A stretch of 64,000 bases of DNA from Rufibacter sp. DG15C (GTDB lineage Bacteria > Bacteroidota > Bacteroidia > Cytophagales > Hymenobacteraceae), in NCBI RefSeq assembly GCF_001577755.1, contig NZ_CP010776.1:4079739-4143738 (forward strand). The letters are read 5' to 3'. The notes beneath the pieces were generated by a model, which saw only the letters and a list, made by a program, of their open reading frames with translations, made no database searches and had not been told where the DNA came from. Every line of letters begins with the position of its first letter. Positions within the stretch are counted from its first letter, which is position 1. Position numbers and translations under genes: made by a program. Shown one piece after another: positions 8,623 through 16,468 of the stretch.

Positions 8623-9444
8623 TTACGCAGCAGCAGATTGTTCGTGCTCCCGATCTTCAATTACCTTTTTCAACTTCTGGATAGATTGCTTGGCGCGTTC
8701 TTCATCTAGTTTGTTGATGTTCAAGAGCATTTTGGTTTTCTCTTGACGGGTAATCACCGGGTTGTTGAGCAAACGGATAATCTCCTCTTTCTGCTTAGCC
8801 GTGGCGTATTTCACTGCTGGCGCTTCTTCCTCCGTTGTAGCTGGCGTAGATGCGACTGGCACTGGGACGGCTTCGGCTTCTACTGGCACGGCTTTCATGG
8901 TTTTGGCAGGCGCGGCCGCTCTTGGCTGCTCTGCTTTCACCTCCTGCACATTGCCTTGGTAGTCCATCTCCTCGGCTGGGGTAGGCTCATAGCCAGCGGC
9001 TCTGATGATCCAAGCCAAGATGTTCCTATAAGCCTTACCAATGGCTCTGGTCTGGGCCATTGACGCGATCGCATACTCTTGATAATACTTGCGGCCTTGC
9101 TCTTTGTTGGAGCAGATGGCAAACCCCGCTCCCACCACTTGCTCAGTGCGCAGGTTCAACAGGTTTACTTTAGCCAGGTACTTAATCTCGGTGCTGTCGG
9201 TCATGCTGGTTAACTCCTCTACTATAGGCAAAATGCCCAAGCGAGAACCCGCATACTGCCAGCCTTCCACGTTCACGTATTCCTTCCCTTGGATATTTTG
9301 ATAAAGTCTGTTCTCTTTGATGAACTTCGCTAAATCAATCGCCAAGTGCATTGTCTCATCAGAACGAGAGATGTCATAGCTCTCTATTTTGTTCTTTTTG
9401 ACCACTTTTTCTTCGTTGGCAACCTGATTCACTTTTGTTTGCAT
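8623..9444 (-). CDS. Conserved protein of unknown function, possible recombination/annealing type
   Basis: I do not recognise a named family with certainty. The 273-residue protein has three parts: an N-terminal conserved domain (about 25-165) with the motifs VNVEGWQYAGSRLG, SMAQTRAIGKAYRN and AGYEPTPAEEM; a Pro/Ala/Glu/Val-rich linker (about 170-210); and a helical C-terminal part (about 212-265) opening YATAKQKEEIIRLL and rich in Lys. The QTRAIGKAYR...GYEPTPAEEM signature also occurs, as I recall, in phage and bacterial hypothetical proteins, and a core-linker-helical tail layout is seen in ERF/Rad52-like annealing proteins. That role is inference. It stands alone with its own terminator; start at 9444 (MQTKVNQ). 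Confidence 0.7.
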   Translation of the reverse strand: MQTKVNQVANEEKVVKKNKIESYDISRSDETMHLAIDLAKFIKENRLYQNIQGKEYVNVEGWQYAGSRLGILPIVEELTSMTDSTEIKYLAKVNLLNLRTEQVVGAGFAICSNKEQGRKYYQEYAIASMAQTRAIGKAYRNILAWIIRAAGYEPTPAEEMDYQGNVQEVKAEQPRAAAPAKTMKAVPVEAEAVPVPVASTPATTEEEAPAVKYATAKQKEEIIRLLNNPVITRQEKTKMLLNINKLDEERAKQSIQKLKKVIEDREHEQSAAA

Positions 9445-9656
9445 TTTTCTATAGTTTCAGTTCAGAATAATAACAGACCTGTCAAGGGAATAGTGCATTT
9501 TAATTCCACTTTTAACACAAATAATCTCCCTGATAATCAATTAGTTACAAGTGTTTGCTAAATTATTTTTAGCAATTTGTAAACCACTGTAAATAAACAG
9601 GTTAGATCAAACAATTTGTTAGAAACTGAAGCGAATAAGGTAGTGAGAACATGAAG

Positions 9657-9716
9657 GCGCCTCGGCCCGTTTTTGGCCTGATTTCTAGAAATCAGGCCAA
9701 AAACGGGCCGAGGCGC
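9657..9716. repeat. 38-bp palindrome copy 6: perfect 60-bp palindrome
   Basis: Core 9668-9705. The whole 60 bp is an uninterrupted perfect palindrome centred on CTAG, with an 11-bp locus-specific outer stem GCGCCTCGGCC. It starts 19 bases beyond the lolD stop, so on the minus strand it would terminate lolD, though no long T-tract follows. Confidence 0.95.
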
Positions 9717-9734
9717 TTGGCAAAAGAATATAGT

Positions 9735-10436
9735 CTATAAAGTCTCTTCAGCAGCTTCTTCGGGCTGCAGGAGGTAGCCGTCTTTCATGGTGAGTTTTCT
9801 ATCTGCCATGTCTGCCAAGACCGGGTTGTGCGTGACAATCACAAAGGTCTGGCCCAGTTCCTCGCGTAGCTTAAAGAAGATATGGTGCAGCTCGTCGGCG
9901 TTTTTGGAGTCCAGGTTACCGGAAGGCTCATCGGCGAAAATGAGTTTGGGAGAATTGATCAGGGCGCGGGCCACGGCGGTGCGTTGTTGCTCGCCGCCGC
10001 TCATCTCAGAGGGCTTATGGTCCAAGCGCTCGCCTAGGTTGAGCATCTCCAGCAGTTCTTTGGCGCGCTGCTCTACTTCTTTCTCTGGGCGGTTGGCCAG
10101 GAAGCCGGGCAAACACACATTCTCTAACGCGGTGAATTCAGGAAGGAGATTGTGGAATTGGAAGATGAAGCCAATGTTCTGATTCCGGAAACGGGCCACT
10201 TCTTTGTTACTCATGCCAGAGATTTTCTGCCCTTGCAAGTAAACCTCACCGGCGTCTGGCGAGTCCAAAGTGCCCAACAGGTGCAACAGCGTGCTTTTAC
10301 CGGCGCCCGAGGCCCCCACGATGGAAACTACCTCGGCGTCACCGATGGTCAAGTCAATGCCTTTTAGCACCGGCAGCTTGCCGTAACTCTTAAACAGCCC
10401 GCGGGCCTCCAACAATATTGGTTTCTGGTCGGTCAT
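9735..10436 (-). CDS. LolD-type ABC transporter ATP-binding protein
   Basis: Cytoplasmic ATPase subunit of a MacB/LolCDE-type transporter; LolD drives release of lipoproteins from the inner membrane. Motifs in order: Walker A GASGAGKS, Q-loop FQFHNLLPEFTALENV, signature MSGGEQQR, Walker B LIFADEPSGNLDS and H-loop VTHN. The LPEFTALENV stretch is typical of the LolD/FtsE/MacB group. The frame extends to 10514, but family similarity starts at MTDQKPILLEARGL (10436), so I use that. No permease partner is adjacent, so lolD in the strict sense is likely but unproven. Confidence 0.9.
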   Translation of the reverse strand: MTDQKPILLEARGLFKSYGKLPVLKGIDLTIGDAEVVSIVGASGAGKSTLLHLLGTLDSPDAGEVYLQGQKISGMSNKEVARFRNQNIGFIFQFHNLLPEFTALENVCLPGFLANRPEKEVEQRAKELLEMLNLGERLDHKPSEMSGGEQQRTAVARALINSPKLIFADEPSGNLDSKNADELHHIFFKLREELGQTFVIVTHNPVLADMADRKLTMKDGYLLQPEEAAEETL

Positions 10437-10551
10437 GTGGTACAAAACAACGCGGAAGGGTTGGCATTTGCAAATACCGCGCTTGTGTGCAGGAAACGGG
10501 AAAATGAGTCTCAAGTTGTGAGTCTTGAGTTGTGAGGCAATGAATGCACTT

Positions 10552-10589
10552 CGTTTTTGGCTTGCTTTCTGGAAATCAGGCTAAAAATA
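10552..10589. repeat. 38-bp palindrome copy 7, in a divergent spacer
   Basis: The right arm is well kept (GGAAATCAGGCTAAAAA); the left arm is altered. It lies between two divergent genes where no terminator is required. Confidence 0.85.
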
Positions 10590-10684
10590 ATGTACTAGTC
10601 TAATGAAAAACTCAGTTTCAATTCAATTTTCCAGACCCAGGACTCGCGACTCAGGACACCTGACTAACGACTGTTCGGGCTTCG

Positions 10685-10716
10685 TTTTGAAAAGAACCCT
10701 GAAAGCCTTACTTTCG
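10685..10716 (+). promoter_or_regulatory. sucC promoter
   Basis: TTTTG (10685-10689) is followed after 19 bases by TACTTTCG (10709-10716), one mismatch from the Bacteroidota -33/-7 consensus. Transcription would start near 10722, leaving a 20-base leader. Confidence 0.6.
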
Positions 10717-10743
10717 TGCACCTAAAAACATCAACCTAACCTC

Positions 10744-11940
10744 ATGAATATACACGAGTACCAGGCGAAAGACATTCTGAAGCGCTACGGCGTTAGAATT
10801 CAGGAAGGCATCGTGGCGGAGACCCCTGAAGAGGCGGTAGCGGCTGCTAAGCGTTTAACCGAGGAAACCGGCACTGGCTGGCATGTAATCAAAGCCCAGA
10901 TTCATGCGGGCGGTCGTGGCAAAGGCGGCGGGGTGAAACTTGCCAAAAACCTGGAGCAGGTGAAAGAGATTGCCGGCCAAATCTTAGGCATGCAATTAAT
11001 CACGCACCAAACCGGTCCAGAAGGAAAGAAAGTACACAAGGTATTGGTAGCCCAGGACGTATACTACCCTGGTGACTCTGAGCCGAAAGAATATTACGTG
11101 TCTATCTTGTTAGACCGTGCCAAAGGCCAGAACGTGATCATGGCGTCTACTGAAGGCGGCATGGACATTGAAGAAGTAGCGGAGCATACGCCAGAGAAAA
11201 TCTTCAAGGAGTGGATTGACCCTGCGGTTGGTCTTCGTCCGTTCCAGGCTAACAAAATTGCGTTTGCGTTCGGGTTGCAAGGCGAGGCGTTCAAAGAATT
11301 CACAAAGTTCTTGACCAGCCTGTACAATGCCTACCTAGACACAGACGCTTCTATGTTTGAAATCAACCCAGTGTTGAAGACCTCAGACAACAAGATCTTA
11401 GCCGTTGACGGTAAAGTAGACTTAGACGACAACGCCTTGTTCCGTCATAAAGACCTTGCTGACCTACGCGACATCTTAGAAGAAGATCCTTTGGAAGTAG
11501 AAGCTAGCAAAAGCAACCTAAACTATGTGAAGTTGGACGGTAACGTAGGCTGCATGGTGAACGGTGCAGGTTTGGCAATGGCTACTATGGACATCATCAA
11601 GCTTTCTGGTGGTGAGCCGGCTAACTTCCTGGACGTAGGGGGTGGGGCCAACGCGCAGACCGTAGAAGCCGGTTTCCGTTTGATCTTGCAAGACCCTAAC
11701 GTGAAGGCCATCTTGATCAACATCTTCGGTGGTATTGTTCGTTGCGACCGTGTGGCGAATGGTGTAGTTGAGGCCTACAAAAACATTGGTACGATCAACG
11801 TTCCTATCATTGTTCGTTTGCAAGGAACCAACGCCGAGGAAGGTGCTCGTATCATTGACGAGTCTGGCTTGAAAGTATACTCTGCCGTATTGTTGAAAGA
11901 CGCAGCTTTGAAAGTGAAAGAAGTATTGGCTACTGTCTAA
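10744..11940 (+). CDS. sucC: Succinyl-CoA ligase (ADP-forming), beta subunit
   Basis: TCA-cycle enzyme converting succinyl-CoA to succinate with ATP or GTP formation; the beta subunit carries the nucleotide and CoA-interaction domains. The 398-residue product opens with the family start [12 protein letters not shown], has the ATP-grasp loop [13 protein letters not shown], and the C-terminal ligase motifs [17 protein letters not shown] and [10 protein letters not shown]. Length is standard. The alpha-subunit gene sucD is not adjacent; the gene is monocistronic here with its own promoter and a strong terminator, which is common in Bacteroidota. Confidence 0.97.
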   Translation: MNIHEYQAKDILKRYGVRIQEGIVAETPEEAVAAAKRLTEETGTGWHVIKAQIHAGGRGKGGGVKLAKNLEQVKEIAGQILGMQLITHQTGPEGKKVHKVLVAQDVYYPGDSEPKEYYVSILLDRAKGQNVIMASTEGGMDIEEVAEHTPEKIFKEWIDPAVGLRPFQANKIAFAFGLQGEAFKEFTKFLTSLYNAYLDTDASMFEINPVLKTSDNKILAVDGKVDLDDNALFRHKDLADLRDILEEDPLEVEASKSNLNYVKLDGNVGCMVNGAGLAMATMDIIKLSGGEPANFLDVGGGANAQTVEAGFRLILQDPNVKAILINIFGGIVRCDRVANGVVEAYKNIGTINVPIIVRLQGTNAEEGARIIDESGLKVYSAVLLKDAALKVKEVLATV

Positions 11941-11963
11941 TATTTGTTCATCATTGCAATAAC

Positions 11964-11998
11964 AAAAAAGGCTTTCTGGCAACAGGAAGCCTTTTTTT
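11964..11998 (+). terminator. sucC terminator
   Basis: AAAAAAGGCTTTCTG stem with a matching right arm and a run of eight T residues, 23 bases after the stop. This is one of the few gene ends in the window without a 38-bp palindrome. Confidence 0.93.
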
Positions 11999-12063
11999 TA
12001 TGTTAGCCAAGCAACCATCTTGCTTTAAATATAATCTATGTAAAAAACGTAAAACCTATCCCT

Positions 12064-12897
12064 ATGAAAACCCTTCTCACTTTCTGTTTAGCTTCTATCT
12101 TAACCGTTGGCTTCTCAGTTGAGGTACAAGCGCAGGACCCAATGCCTAAAATGGAAATTCTCACCTTTGACCGCGCCCCGCAGTTGAACTCCGTGTACCA
12201 GCGCAGCACCCCAGACAATGCCTACTTGTCCCGTCTGCGTACCACGTATCAATTAGAAAAAGTAGTGGCCGGAAAGAAAACTAATTTTGAAAAGGTTAAA
12301 GCCGTTTGTGGCTGGGTGAGACAACGCTGGGAGCACAACGGTGACAACACGCCTCTTAAAAACGATCCAATCTCCATTCTGGAGGAAGCCGCCACTGGCA
12401 AAAGCTTTAGATGCGTAGAGTATGGCATTGTGGTGAGCGGTGCGTTAAACGCCTTAGGCATACCTGCCAGAACCTTGGCATTGAAGATGGAGCACGCAGA
12501 CACCATCTCTTATGGCGCCGGGCATGTTGTGGCCGAGGCTTACTTGAAAGACCTGAAAAAGTGGGTAATGGTAGACGGTCAGTTTGATGTGATCCCTATG
12601 CTCAAAAACACACCCTTGAACGCCGTAGAACTGCAGCAAGCCTTGTCTGCCGGTGCACCAGACTTAAAGGTGGTTTCCTTCTCTGGCACCAAAGCCGCCG
12701 ATTATTTTCCGTGGGTGGCGCCTTACCTCTTCTATTTTAATACGGTGCTAGACAACCGCTATGGCGTGGACCGCGTGTTAGGCAGCATCATGCTTGTACC
12801 CAAAGGCTATAAGAACCTGCCTGCCTTCCAGAAGAACCCCATCCAGAATATGGTGTACACCCACTCTTTGGCAGATTTTTACCCCGAGGTGAAATAG
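12064..12897 (+). CDS. Secreted transglutaminase-like domain protein
   Basis: A signal peptide (about 1-24, ending VQAQ) directs export to the periplasm or beyond. The rest carries a transglutaminase/papain-like core: Cys117 in SFRCVEYG, His154 in GAGHVVAEAY and Asp171 in WVMVDGQ form the expected catalytic triad, followed by about 100 residues without a recognisable domain. Such bacterial proteins are usually proteases or peptide amidases rather than crosslinkers; substrate unknown. The 66-base leader has no clear promoter box. It ends 59 bases before a same-strand flavoprotein gene, so the two may share a transcript. Confidence 0.85.
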   Translation: MKTLLTFCLASILTVGFSVEVQAQDPMPKMEILTFDRAPQLNSVYQRSTPDNAYLSRLRTTYQLEKVVAGKKTNFEKVKAVCGWVRQRWEHNGDNTPLKNDPISILEEAATGKSFRCVEYGIVVSGALNALGIPARTLALKMEHADTISYGAGHVVAEAYLKDLKKWVMVDGQFDVIPMLKNTPLNAVELQQALSAGAPDLKVVSFSGTKAADYFPWVAPYLFYFNTVLDNRYGVDRVLGSIMLVPKGYKNLPAFQKNPIQNMVYTHSLADFYPEVK

Positions 12898-12956
12898 CCA
12901 AGTCCGCTTGGTGCCGTGCCTCGTACGTAATAGATATGTAATCAACTCTATACGGC

Positions 12957-13562
12957 ATGAAAGCAACCATCTTACTTGGCACCTTAAAGAAAACCGGCCT
13001 TTCTAATACTGAGGTTTTGTGCGAGTTTTTCCAGCAACACCTAGAGGCGCAAAAAATAGAATGCTCCATCATTAAACTGGTGGAGCATTCTATTTTACCA
13101 GGCACCTATAATGACATGGGCGCAGGCGATGACTGGCCCAAGATACTGGAACAACTCCTCGCCTCAGACATGATTTTATTCGCCTCCCCTATCTGGTGGA
13201 ACAACCATTCCTCAGAGATACAACGCATTATTGAGCGACTGGATGAACTCCACGATGAGATTATGGCCGGCAAAGAGTCTAGACTGGCTGGAAAGGTGGG
13301 CGGCGTATTGGTGACCGGAGACTCTGACGGGGCTCAAACCATCATCGCCAACGTAGGTAATTTCTTCAATGCCATAGGCCTCACGTTTCCGCCGTTCGCT
13401 TCTTTGACCGTTCTCTGGGACAAACAAGCCAAGGGCCAAAAACCCACCAAGCAAGAACTACTAGCCAAGTACGAAAAAGACTACAAAGCCACCGCTCAGA
13501 AAATGGTCCAACAACTCATCAGCTTCTCAAAAGTAAAGCCTGCAACATCGGCTAAAAAATAG
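12957..13562 (+). CDS. Flavodoxin-like NAD(P)H-dependent FMN reductase family protein
   Basis: A 201-residue flavodoxin-fold protein. The N-terminal GTLKKTGLSNTEVL is the phosphate-binding loop for FMN, ASPIWWNNHSSEIQRIIERL is the family's second FMN-contact region, and GVLVTGDSDGAQTIIANVGN the third. These are usually cytoplasmic quinone or FMN reductases; the electron acceptor is not readable. The gene contains an internal perfect 16-bp inverted repeat (13053-13096) encoding KIECSIIKLVEHSIL. A terminator with a fused 38-bp palindrome separates it from the convergent ohr gene. Confidence 0.85.
   Translation: MKATILLGTLKKTGLSNTEVLCEFFQQHLEAQKIECSIIKLVEHSILPGTYNDMGAGDDWPKILEQLLASDMILFASPIWWNNHSSEIQRIIERLDELHDEIMAGKESRLAGKVGGVLVTGDSDGAQTIIANVGNFFNAIGLTFPPFASLTVLWDKQAKGQKPTKQELLAKYEKDYKATAQKMVQQLISFSKVKPATSAKK
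13053..13096. repeat. Intragenic perfect inverted repeat
   Basis: Arms AAAATAGAATGCTCCA and TGGAGCATTCTATTTT are exact complements around a 12-base loop, entirely inside the flavoprotein coding region. Confidence 0.85.
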
Positions 13563-13671
13563 GCGAGAAAAATGTCCTTCTATGAGGAGAATTAGGATTA
13601 TACTGTAGATGAAGCTTTGCCAAGCTATCTCATGGGATTGTCTTTTTCCGAAGCGATGGATCAGCATATAC

Positions 13672-13707
13672 AAAAAACGGGAGCCTGTGACTAGGCTCCC
13701 GTTTTTT
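13672..13707. terminator. Bidirectional terminator between the flavoprotein gene and ohr
   Basis: AAAAAACGGGAGCCT pairs with AGGCTCCCGTTTTTT, giving A/T tracts on both sides that can serve both convergent genes. Confidence 0.92.
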
Positions 13708-13737
13708 GCTTCATTTGGCCAAAACAGGCCAAAAACG
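13700..13737. repeat. 38-bp palindrome copy 8, fused to a terminator
   Basis: Starts at the CG of the terminator's right arm and shares its T-tract. The right arm GGCCAAAAACG is intact; the left arm is GTTTTTTGCTTC. Confidence 0.75.
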
Positions 13738-13744
13738 AAATGTT

Positions 13745-14164
13745 TTAATCTAGCACATTTAGCTGCACGTCAATATTCCCACGCGTCCCCACAGAATAAG
13801 GGCAGACCTCATGCGCCAGTTCTACCAATTCCTGGGCTTTATCTTTTTCTACGCCGTCAACTTTTACGTCTAGCTGCACCGCCAACCCATAACGCCCGTC
13901 GTCAAATTGGTCCAGGCCCACATGCGCAGTCACTGTAGATTTCTCATCCAGTCTTATGTGCTGCTTGCTGGCCATTAACTGCAGGGCGCTCTGGAAACAG
14001 GCCGCATAACCTGCCGCAAACAACTGCTCTGGGTTGGTGGCCCCTCCTTTGCCACCCAATCCCTCAGGAATCCGGATGGGCATGTCAATGATGCCGTCAG
14101 AAGATGTTACTTGGCCGCTTCGGCCGCCGGTAGCGGTTACTTCCGCTGTATACAATCTTTTCAT
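13745..14164 (-). CDS. ohr: Organic hydroperoxide resistance protein (Ohr/OsmC family)
   Basis: Thiol peroxidase that reduces organic hydroperoxides, usually with lipoyl proteins as reductant. The 139-residue protein has both redox cysteines of Ohr: Cys56 in GYAACFQSAL and Cys121 in AHEVCPYS. The opening RLYTAEVTATGGRSGQV and GGKGGATNPEQLFAAG are Ohr rather than OsmC signatures. Length is standard. No OhrR-type MarR regulator lies beside it. Confidence 0.95.
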   Translation of the reverse strand: MKRLYTAEVTATGGRSGQVTSSDGIIDMPIRIPEGLGGKGGATNPEQLFAAGYAACFQSALQLMASKQHIRLDEKSTVTAHVGLDQFDDGRYGLAVQLDVKVDGVEKDKAQELVELAHEVCPYSVGTRGNIDVQLNVLD

Positions 14165-14239
14165 AGTGTTAGGTTAAGGTAAGCCAATGTCTTATTTAAA
14201 CTGCTTTGCGTCCGAAATGTTGAAAGAAAAACTTGGACC

Positions 14240-14287
14240 GCCCGTTTTTGGCCCCATTTGACAGAAACAGCCAAAAAACAGAAGGGC
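14240..14287. repeat. 38-bp palindrome copy 9
   Basis: Core 14243-14280 with outer pair GCCC/GGGC. It lies between ohr and the divergent tRNA gene, 28 bases before the tRNA promoter box, and both arms are degenerate. Confidence 0.78.
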
Positions 14288-14314
14288 TGGCTTTCATACT
14301 ACCCGGGCATTTCC

Positions 14315-14322
14315 TACTTTTG
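14315..14322 (+). promoter_or_regulatory. tRNA-Arg promoter -7 box
   Basis: TACTTTTG fits TAnnTTTG, 15 bases before the tRNA 5' end; a weak TTTC lies 20 bases upstream. Confidence 0.6.
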
Positions 14323-14337
14323 CCCCAGCAATACCTA

Positions 14338-14409
14338 GGCCGCGTAGTACAACGGATAGTATTGGAGTTTCCGAAGCTCTCGATTCAGGTTCGATTCCTG
14401 ACGCGGCCA
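14338..14409 (+). tRNA. tRNA-Arg (anticodon CCG)
   Basis: A 72-base cloverleaf: acceptor GGCCGCG pairs with CGCGGCC followed by discriminator A; D-arm GTAC/GTAT; anticodon loop TTCCGAA gives anticodon CCG reading CGG; T-arm CAGG TTCGATT CCTG is perfect. CCA is not encoded. An intrinsic terminator follows 11 bases later. Confidence 0.96.
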
Positions 14410-14419
14410 CTACAATTGA

Positions 14420-14454
14420 AAATGCCTCTCAGCTGGATGTTGAGAGGCATTTTT
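14420..14454 (+). terminator. tRNA-Arg terminator
   Basis: AATGCCTCTCA pairs with TGAGAGGCATT, then a T-run. This is the only convergent gap in the window without a 38-bp palindrome. Confidence 0.9.
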
Positions 14455-14472
14455 GTTTGTTTAAATATTTGT

Positions 14473-15999
14473 TTAGTGCACCAATACCCTTTTTACAATT
14501 ACTTCTGAGTTTGTGTTTACATGGAACAGGTAAAGGCCTTTTGCCAACCCGCTGACACTAAGGGTCTCTTTAAAACTACCTTTATAGCTTTTATAGTACT
14601 GAGTAAACATTTCTTTTCCCTGCGAATTAACTAGCTTGACAGTAACTGTATTTATACCTATGAAAGGCACAGTGACAGTTATTTGCTGAGAGGCTGGGTT
14701 TGGATAAACTTCTGTAGCCAAAGATAGGATGCTCTCTTTTACCCCCAGACAGGTACCCACATATATTTGCCGTGCAGCGCTTCCAAAACAATTATTGATA
14801 AGAGAATAGGTGATGGTATGATAGCCAGGCCCAGCCAATACAGCATTAAATACTCCATTCACCACTCCCTTGCCCGCATAAGTACCGCCGGCAGGAGCGC
14901 CCCCAGTAAGCACATAGTTGCTATTGCCGCTGCACACGGCTTTTGTGAAAGGAGATAATGTCACCTGGCTGGCTAAACTAGTGTTTATCGCTAGAGTAAT
15001 TTCATCTGAATAGCCACACATATTGCCAGCCCTTACCGTGATAAGACCGGGCCCGTATCCAGTATCTACCTTTATACTATGAGTGCCCTGTCCGGCTACA
15101 ATTACCCAGCCCATTGGAATAGTCCATTGATAGCTATTCACTGCTGGGTCATTGGGCACAGAATAACTGACCATTTGTGCGCCAACACATAAAAGATTAG
15201 GTCCAATGATCTGTCCCGGGGATGACGGAGATTTTATAACTTCAATAGTTCTTGTGTCTGAGATCGAGCAACCGTTTTGAGTGACTGTGTAAGTGAGTTC
15301 ATGGGTACCAATCCCTGCAATTCCAGTATTAAATGCACCTCCTTCAGAAACTCCTCGTCCAGTCCATTTGCCACCTGTAGGGCTTTGACCAATTAAGGTG
15401 ACAGGCTCATTTAAACAGTAAGTTCTGTCTTCTCCTGCATTTACTACTGGCTTAGGCACCACATTAACTGTTAATTTTAACCTTGAGCTTTCACACCCAT
15501 TTACCAACTCAGAAACAAAGTATTCAATAGTTCCTACAGTAGATGTATTTACAGTTGGCATTTGAGCTAATGGTTCTCCACCAGACGCTGCTGTATACCA
15601 TCTATATGTTCCCACCCCCACAGTGAATGAAGTGGGGGTTGACCCCAAACAGAAATTTTGAATAGACGCGAAGGAAGGCGCTGGTGGAATAGGTTTGATA
15701 GTAGCCGTCACAGGCACCCTTTCACTCTCTGATTGCCCTGAAATTATAGAGACATAATACGTGGTGGTGACTTCTAAGATTGGGGTTGTATAAGTAGAGC
15801 TAGTCGCAGCAGGGATTGGACTACCACCTGTAGCAGAAGCATACCACCGGAAGTTGCCTGATTCTGCTCCAGAGGCTAGCAAGGTTACTGCGCCAGGACC
15901 ACAACTCTCTCCACCCTCTGTGGTGGGTTTTGTTTGCGCATTAACTAAAAAAGGAAGTAAGCAGAGAAGGAATAAGCAAACTCTAGTAATTGAGTGCAT
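14473..15999 (-). CDS. Secreted Ig-like/PKD repeat protein with T9SS sorting domain
   Basis: A 508-residue export protein. A signal peptide (about 1-21, ending VNAQ) is followed by Ig-like CHU_C-associated modules (GNFRWYASATGGSPIP, YRWYTAASGGEPLA) with CGPG and other conserved cysteines, then a PKD-like SYQWTIP region, and repeated GGxWxGxGV loops. The C-terminus (VYPNPASQQITV, GLAKGLYLFHV, VIVKRVLVH) is a type A T9SS sorting domain. Composition suggests an adhesin or surface matrix protein; no catalytic domain is seen. It is monocistronic, and more AT-rich than its neighbours. Confidence 0.85.
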   Translation of the reverse strand: MHSITRVCLFLLCLLPFLVNAQTKPTTEGGESCGPGAVTLLASGAESGNFRWYASATGGSPIPAATSSTYTTPILEVTTTYYVSIISGQSESERVPVTATIKPIPPAPSFASIQNFCLGSTPTSFTVGVGTYRWYTAASGGEPLAQMPTVNTSTVGTIEYFVSELVNGCESSRLKLTVNVVPKPVVNAGEDRTYCLNEPVTLIGQSPTGGKWTGRGVSEGGAFNTGIAGIGTHELTYTVTQNGCSISDTRTIEVIKSPSSPGQIIGPNLLCVGAQMVSYSVPNDPAVNSYQWTIPMGWVIVAGQGTHSIKVDTGYGPGLITVRAGNMCGYSDEITLAINTSLASQVTLSPFTKAVCSGNSNYVLTGGAPAGGTYAGKGVVNGVFNAVLAGPGYHTITYSLINNCFGSAARQIYVGTCLGVKESILSLATEVYPNPASQQITVTVPFIGINTVTVKLVNSQGKEMFTQYYKSYKGSFKETLSVSGLAKGLYLFHVNTNSEVIVKRVLVH

Positions 16000-16166
16000 T
16001 ATGGGATAAATAAAAAAGGCAGAACAGTTAAATACTAAATGTCAGAACCTATAGAAATAGATAGTTGCAAATGACACTCAATGAAGACTTAATATCAATA
16101 GAAAACTAAAGGTAAATGATTACATCCTAGAGTAAGTTTTTTTCCAAAAAACCTACAAGGCTTAAC

Positions 16167-16208
16167 AAACAAAAATGCCACGCACCACCCAGAGTGGCAT
16201 TTTTGTTT
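16167..16208. terminator. Orphan terminator-like hairpin
   Basis: AAACAAAAATGCCAC pairs exactly with GTGGCATTTTTGTTT around a 12-base loop. No gene ends beside it on either strand; it resembles the tRNA-Arg terminator in layout. Confidence 0.7.
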
Positions 16209-16295
16209 TACTATATAGAATTCTACGTGGTTTTCTTTTCATAATTTAGGATGTTCATAGTGAACTGCGCTATCCCTCCCCCGTTCTTGACTCTT

Positions 16296-16333
16296 TGTTT
16301 TTAGCCTGATTCCTGAGAAATAGGCCAAAAACG
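16296..16333. repeat. 38-bp palindrome copy 10, in a divergent spacer
   Basis: Right arm AGGCCAAAAACG intact, left arm GTTTTTAGCCTGATTC; no outer stem and no flanking gene end. Confidence 0.85.
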
Positions 16334-16468
16334 CTAACCTGCACCATGCTTTCAGGAATGAAAGCCACATCTCTAACTGAGGCGGTCAAAGCTTCTTTCC
16401 ATTAAAAACAGAAACCCATTCCATACCTCCTAATCTAAGCCTATTCCCTACTTTTACCTATTTCTGTC

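Larger units (their letters stand above)
10437..10743. other. Divergent spacer between lolD and sucC
   Basis: Holds GAGTC-rich degenerate direct repeats (about 10506-10537), palindrome copy 7, an inverted copy of the recQ-spacer word (10638-10655, GGACTCGCGACTCAGGAC), and the sucC promoter. Confidence 0.65.
16000..16468. other. Divergent spacer upstream of the Ig-repeat gene
   Basis: No gene found. AT-rich from 16000 to 16160, then a strong hairpin with T-run (16167-16208) not next to any gene, palindrome copy 10 (16296-16333), and a short leader with TACTTTTA at 16449-16456 that may be the -7 box of the 16469 gene. Confidence 0.6.

Noticed and set aside
14338..16208. tRNA-Arg as an integration site for an island ending at 16208
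   Set aside because: No duplicated tRNA 3' end near 16140-16210, no integrase, and the enclosed gene is a typical surface protein.
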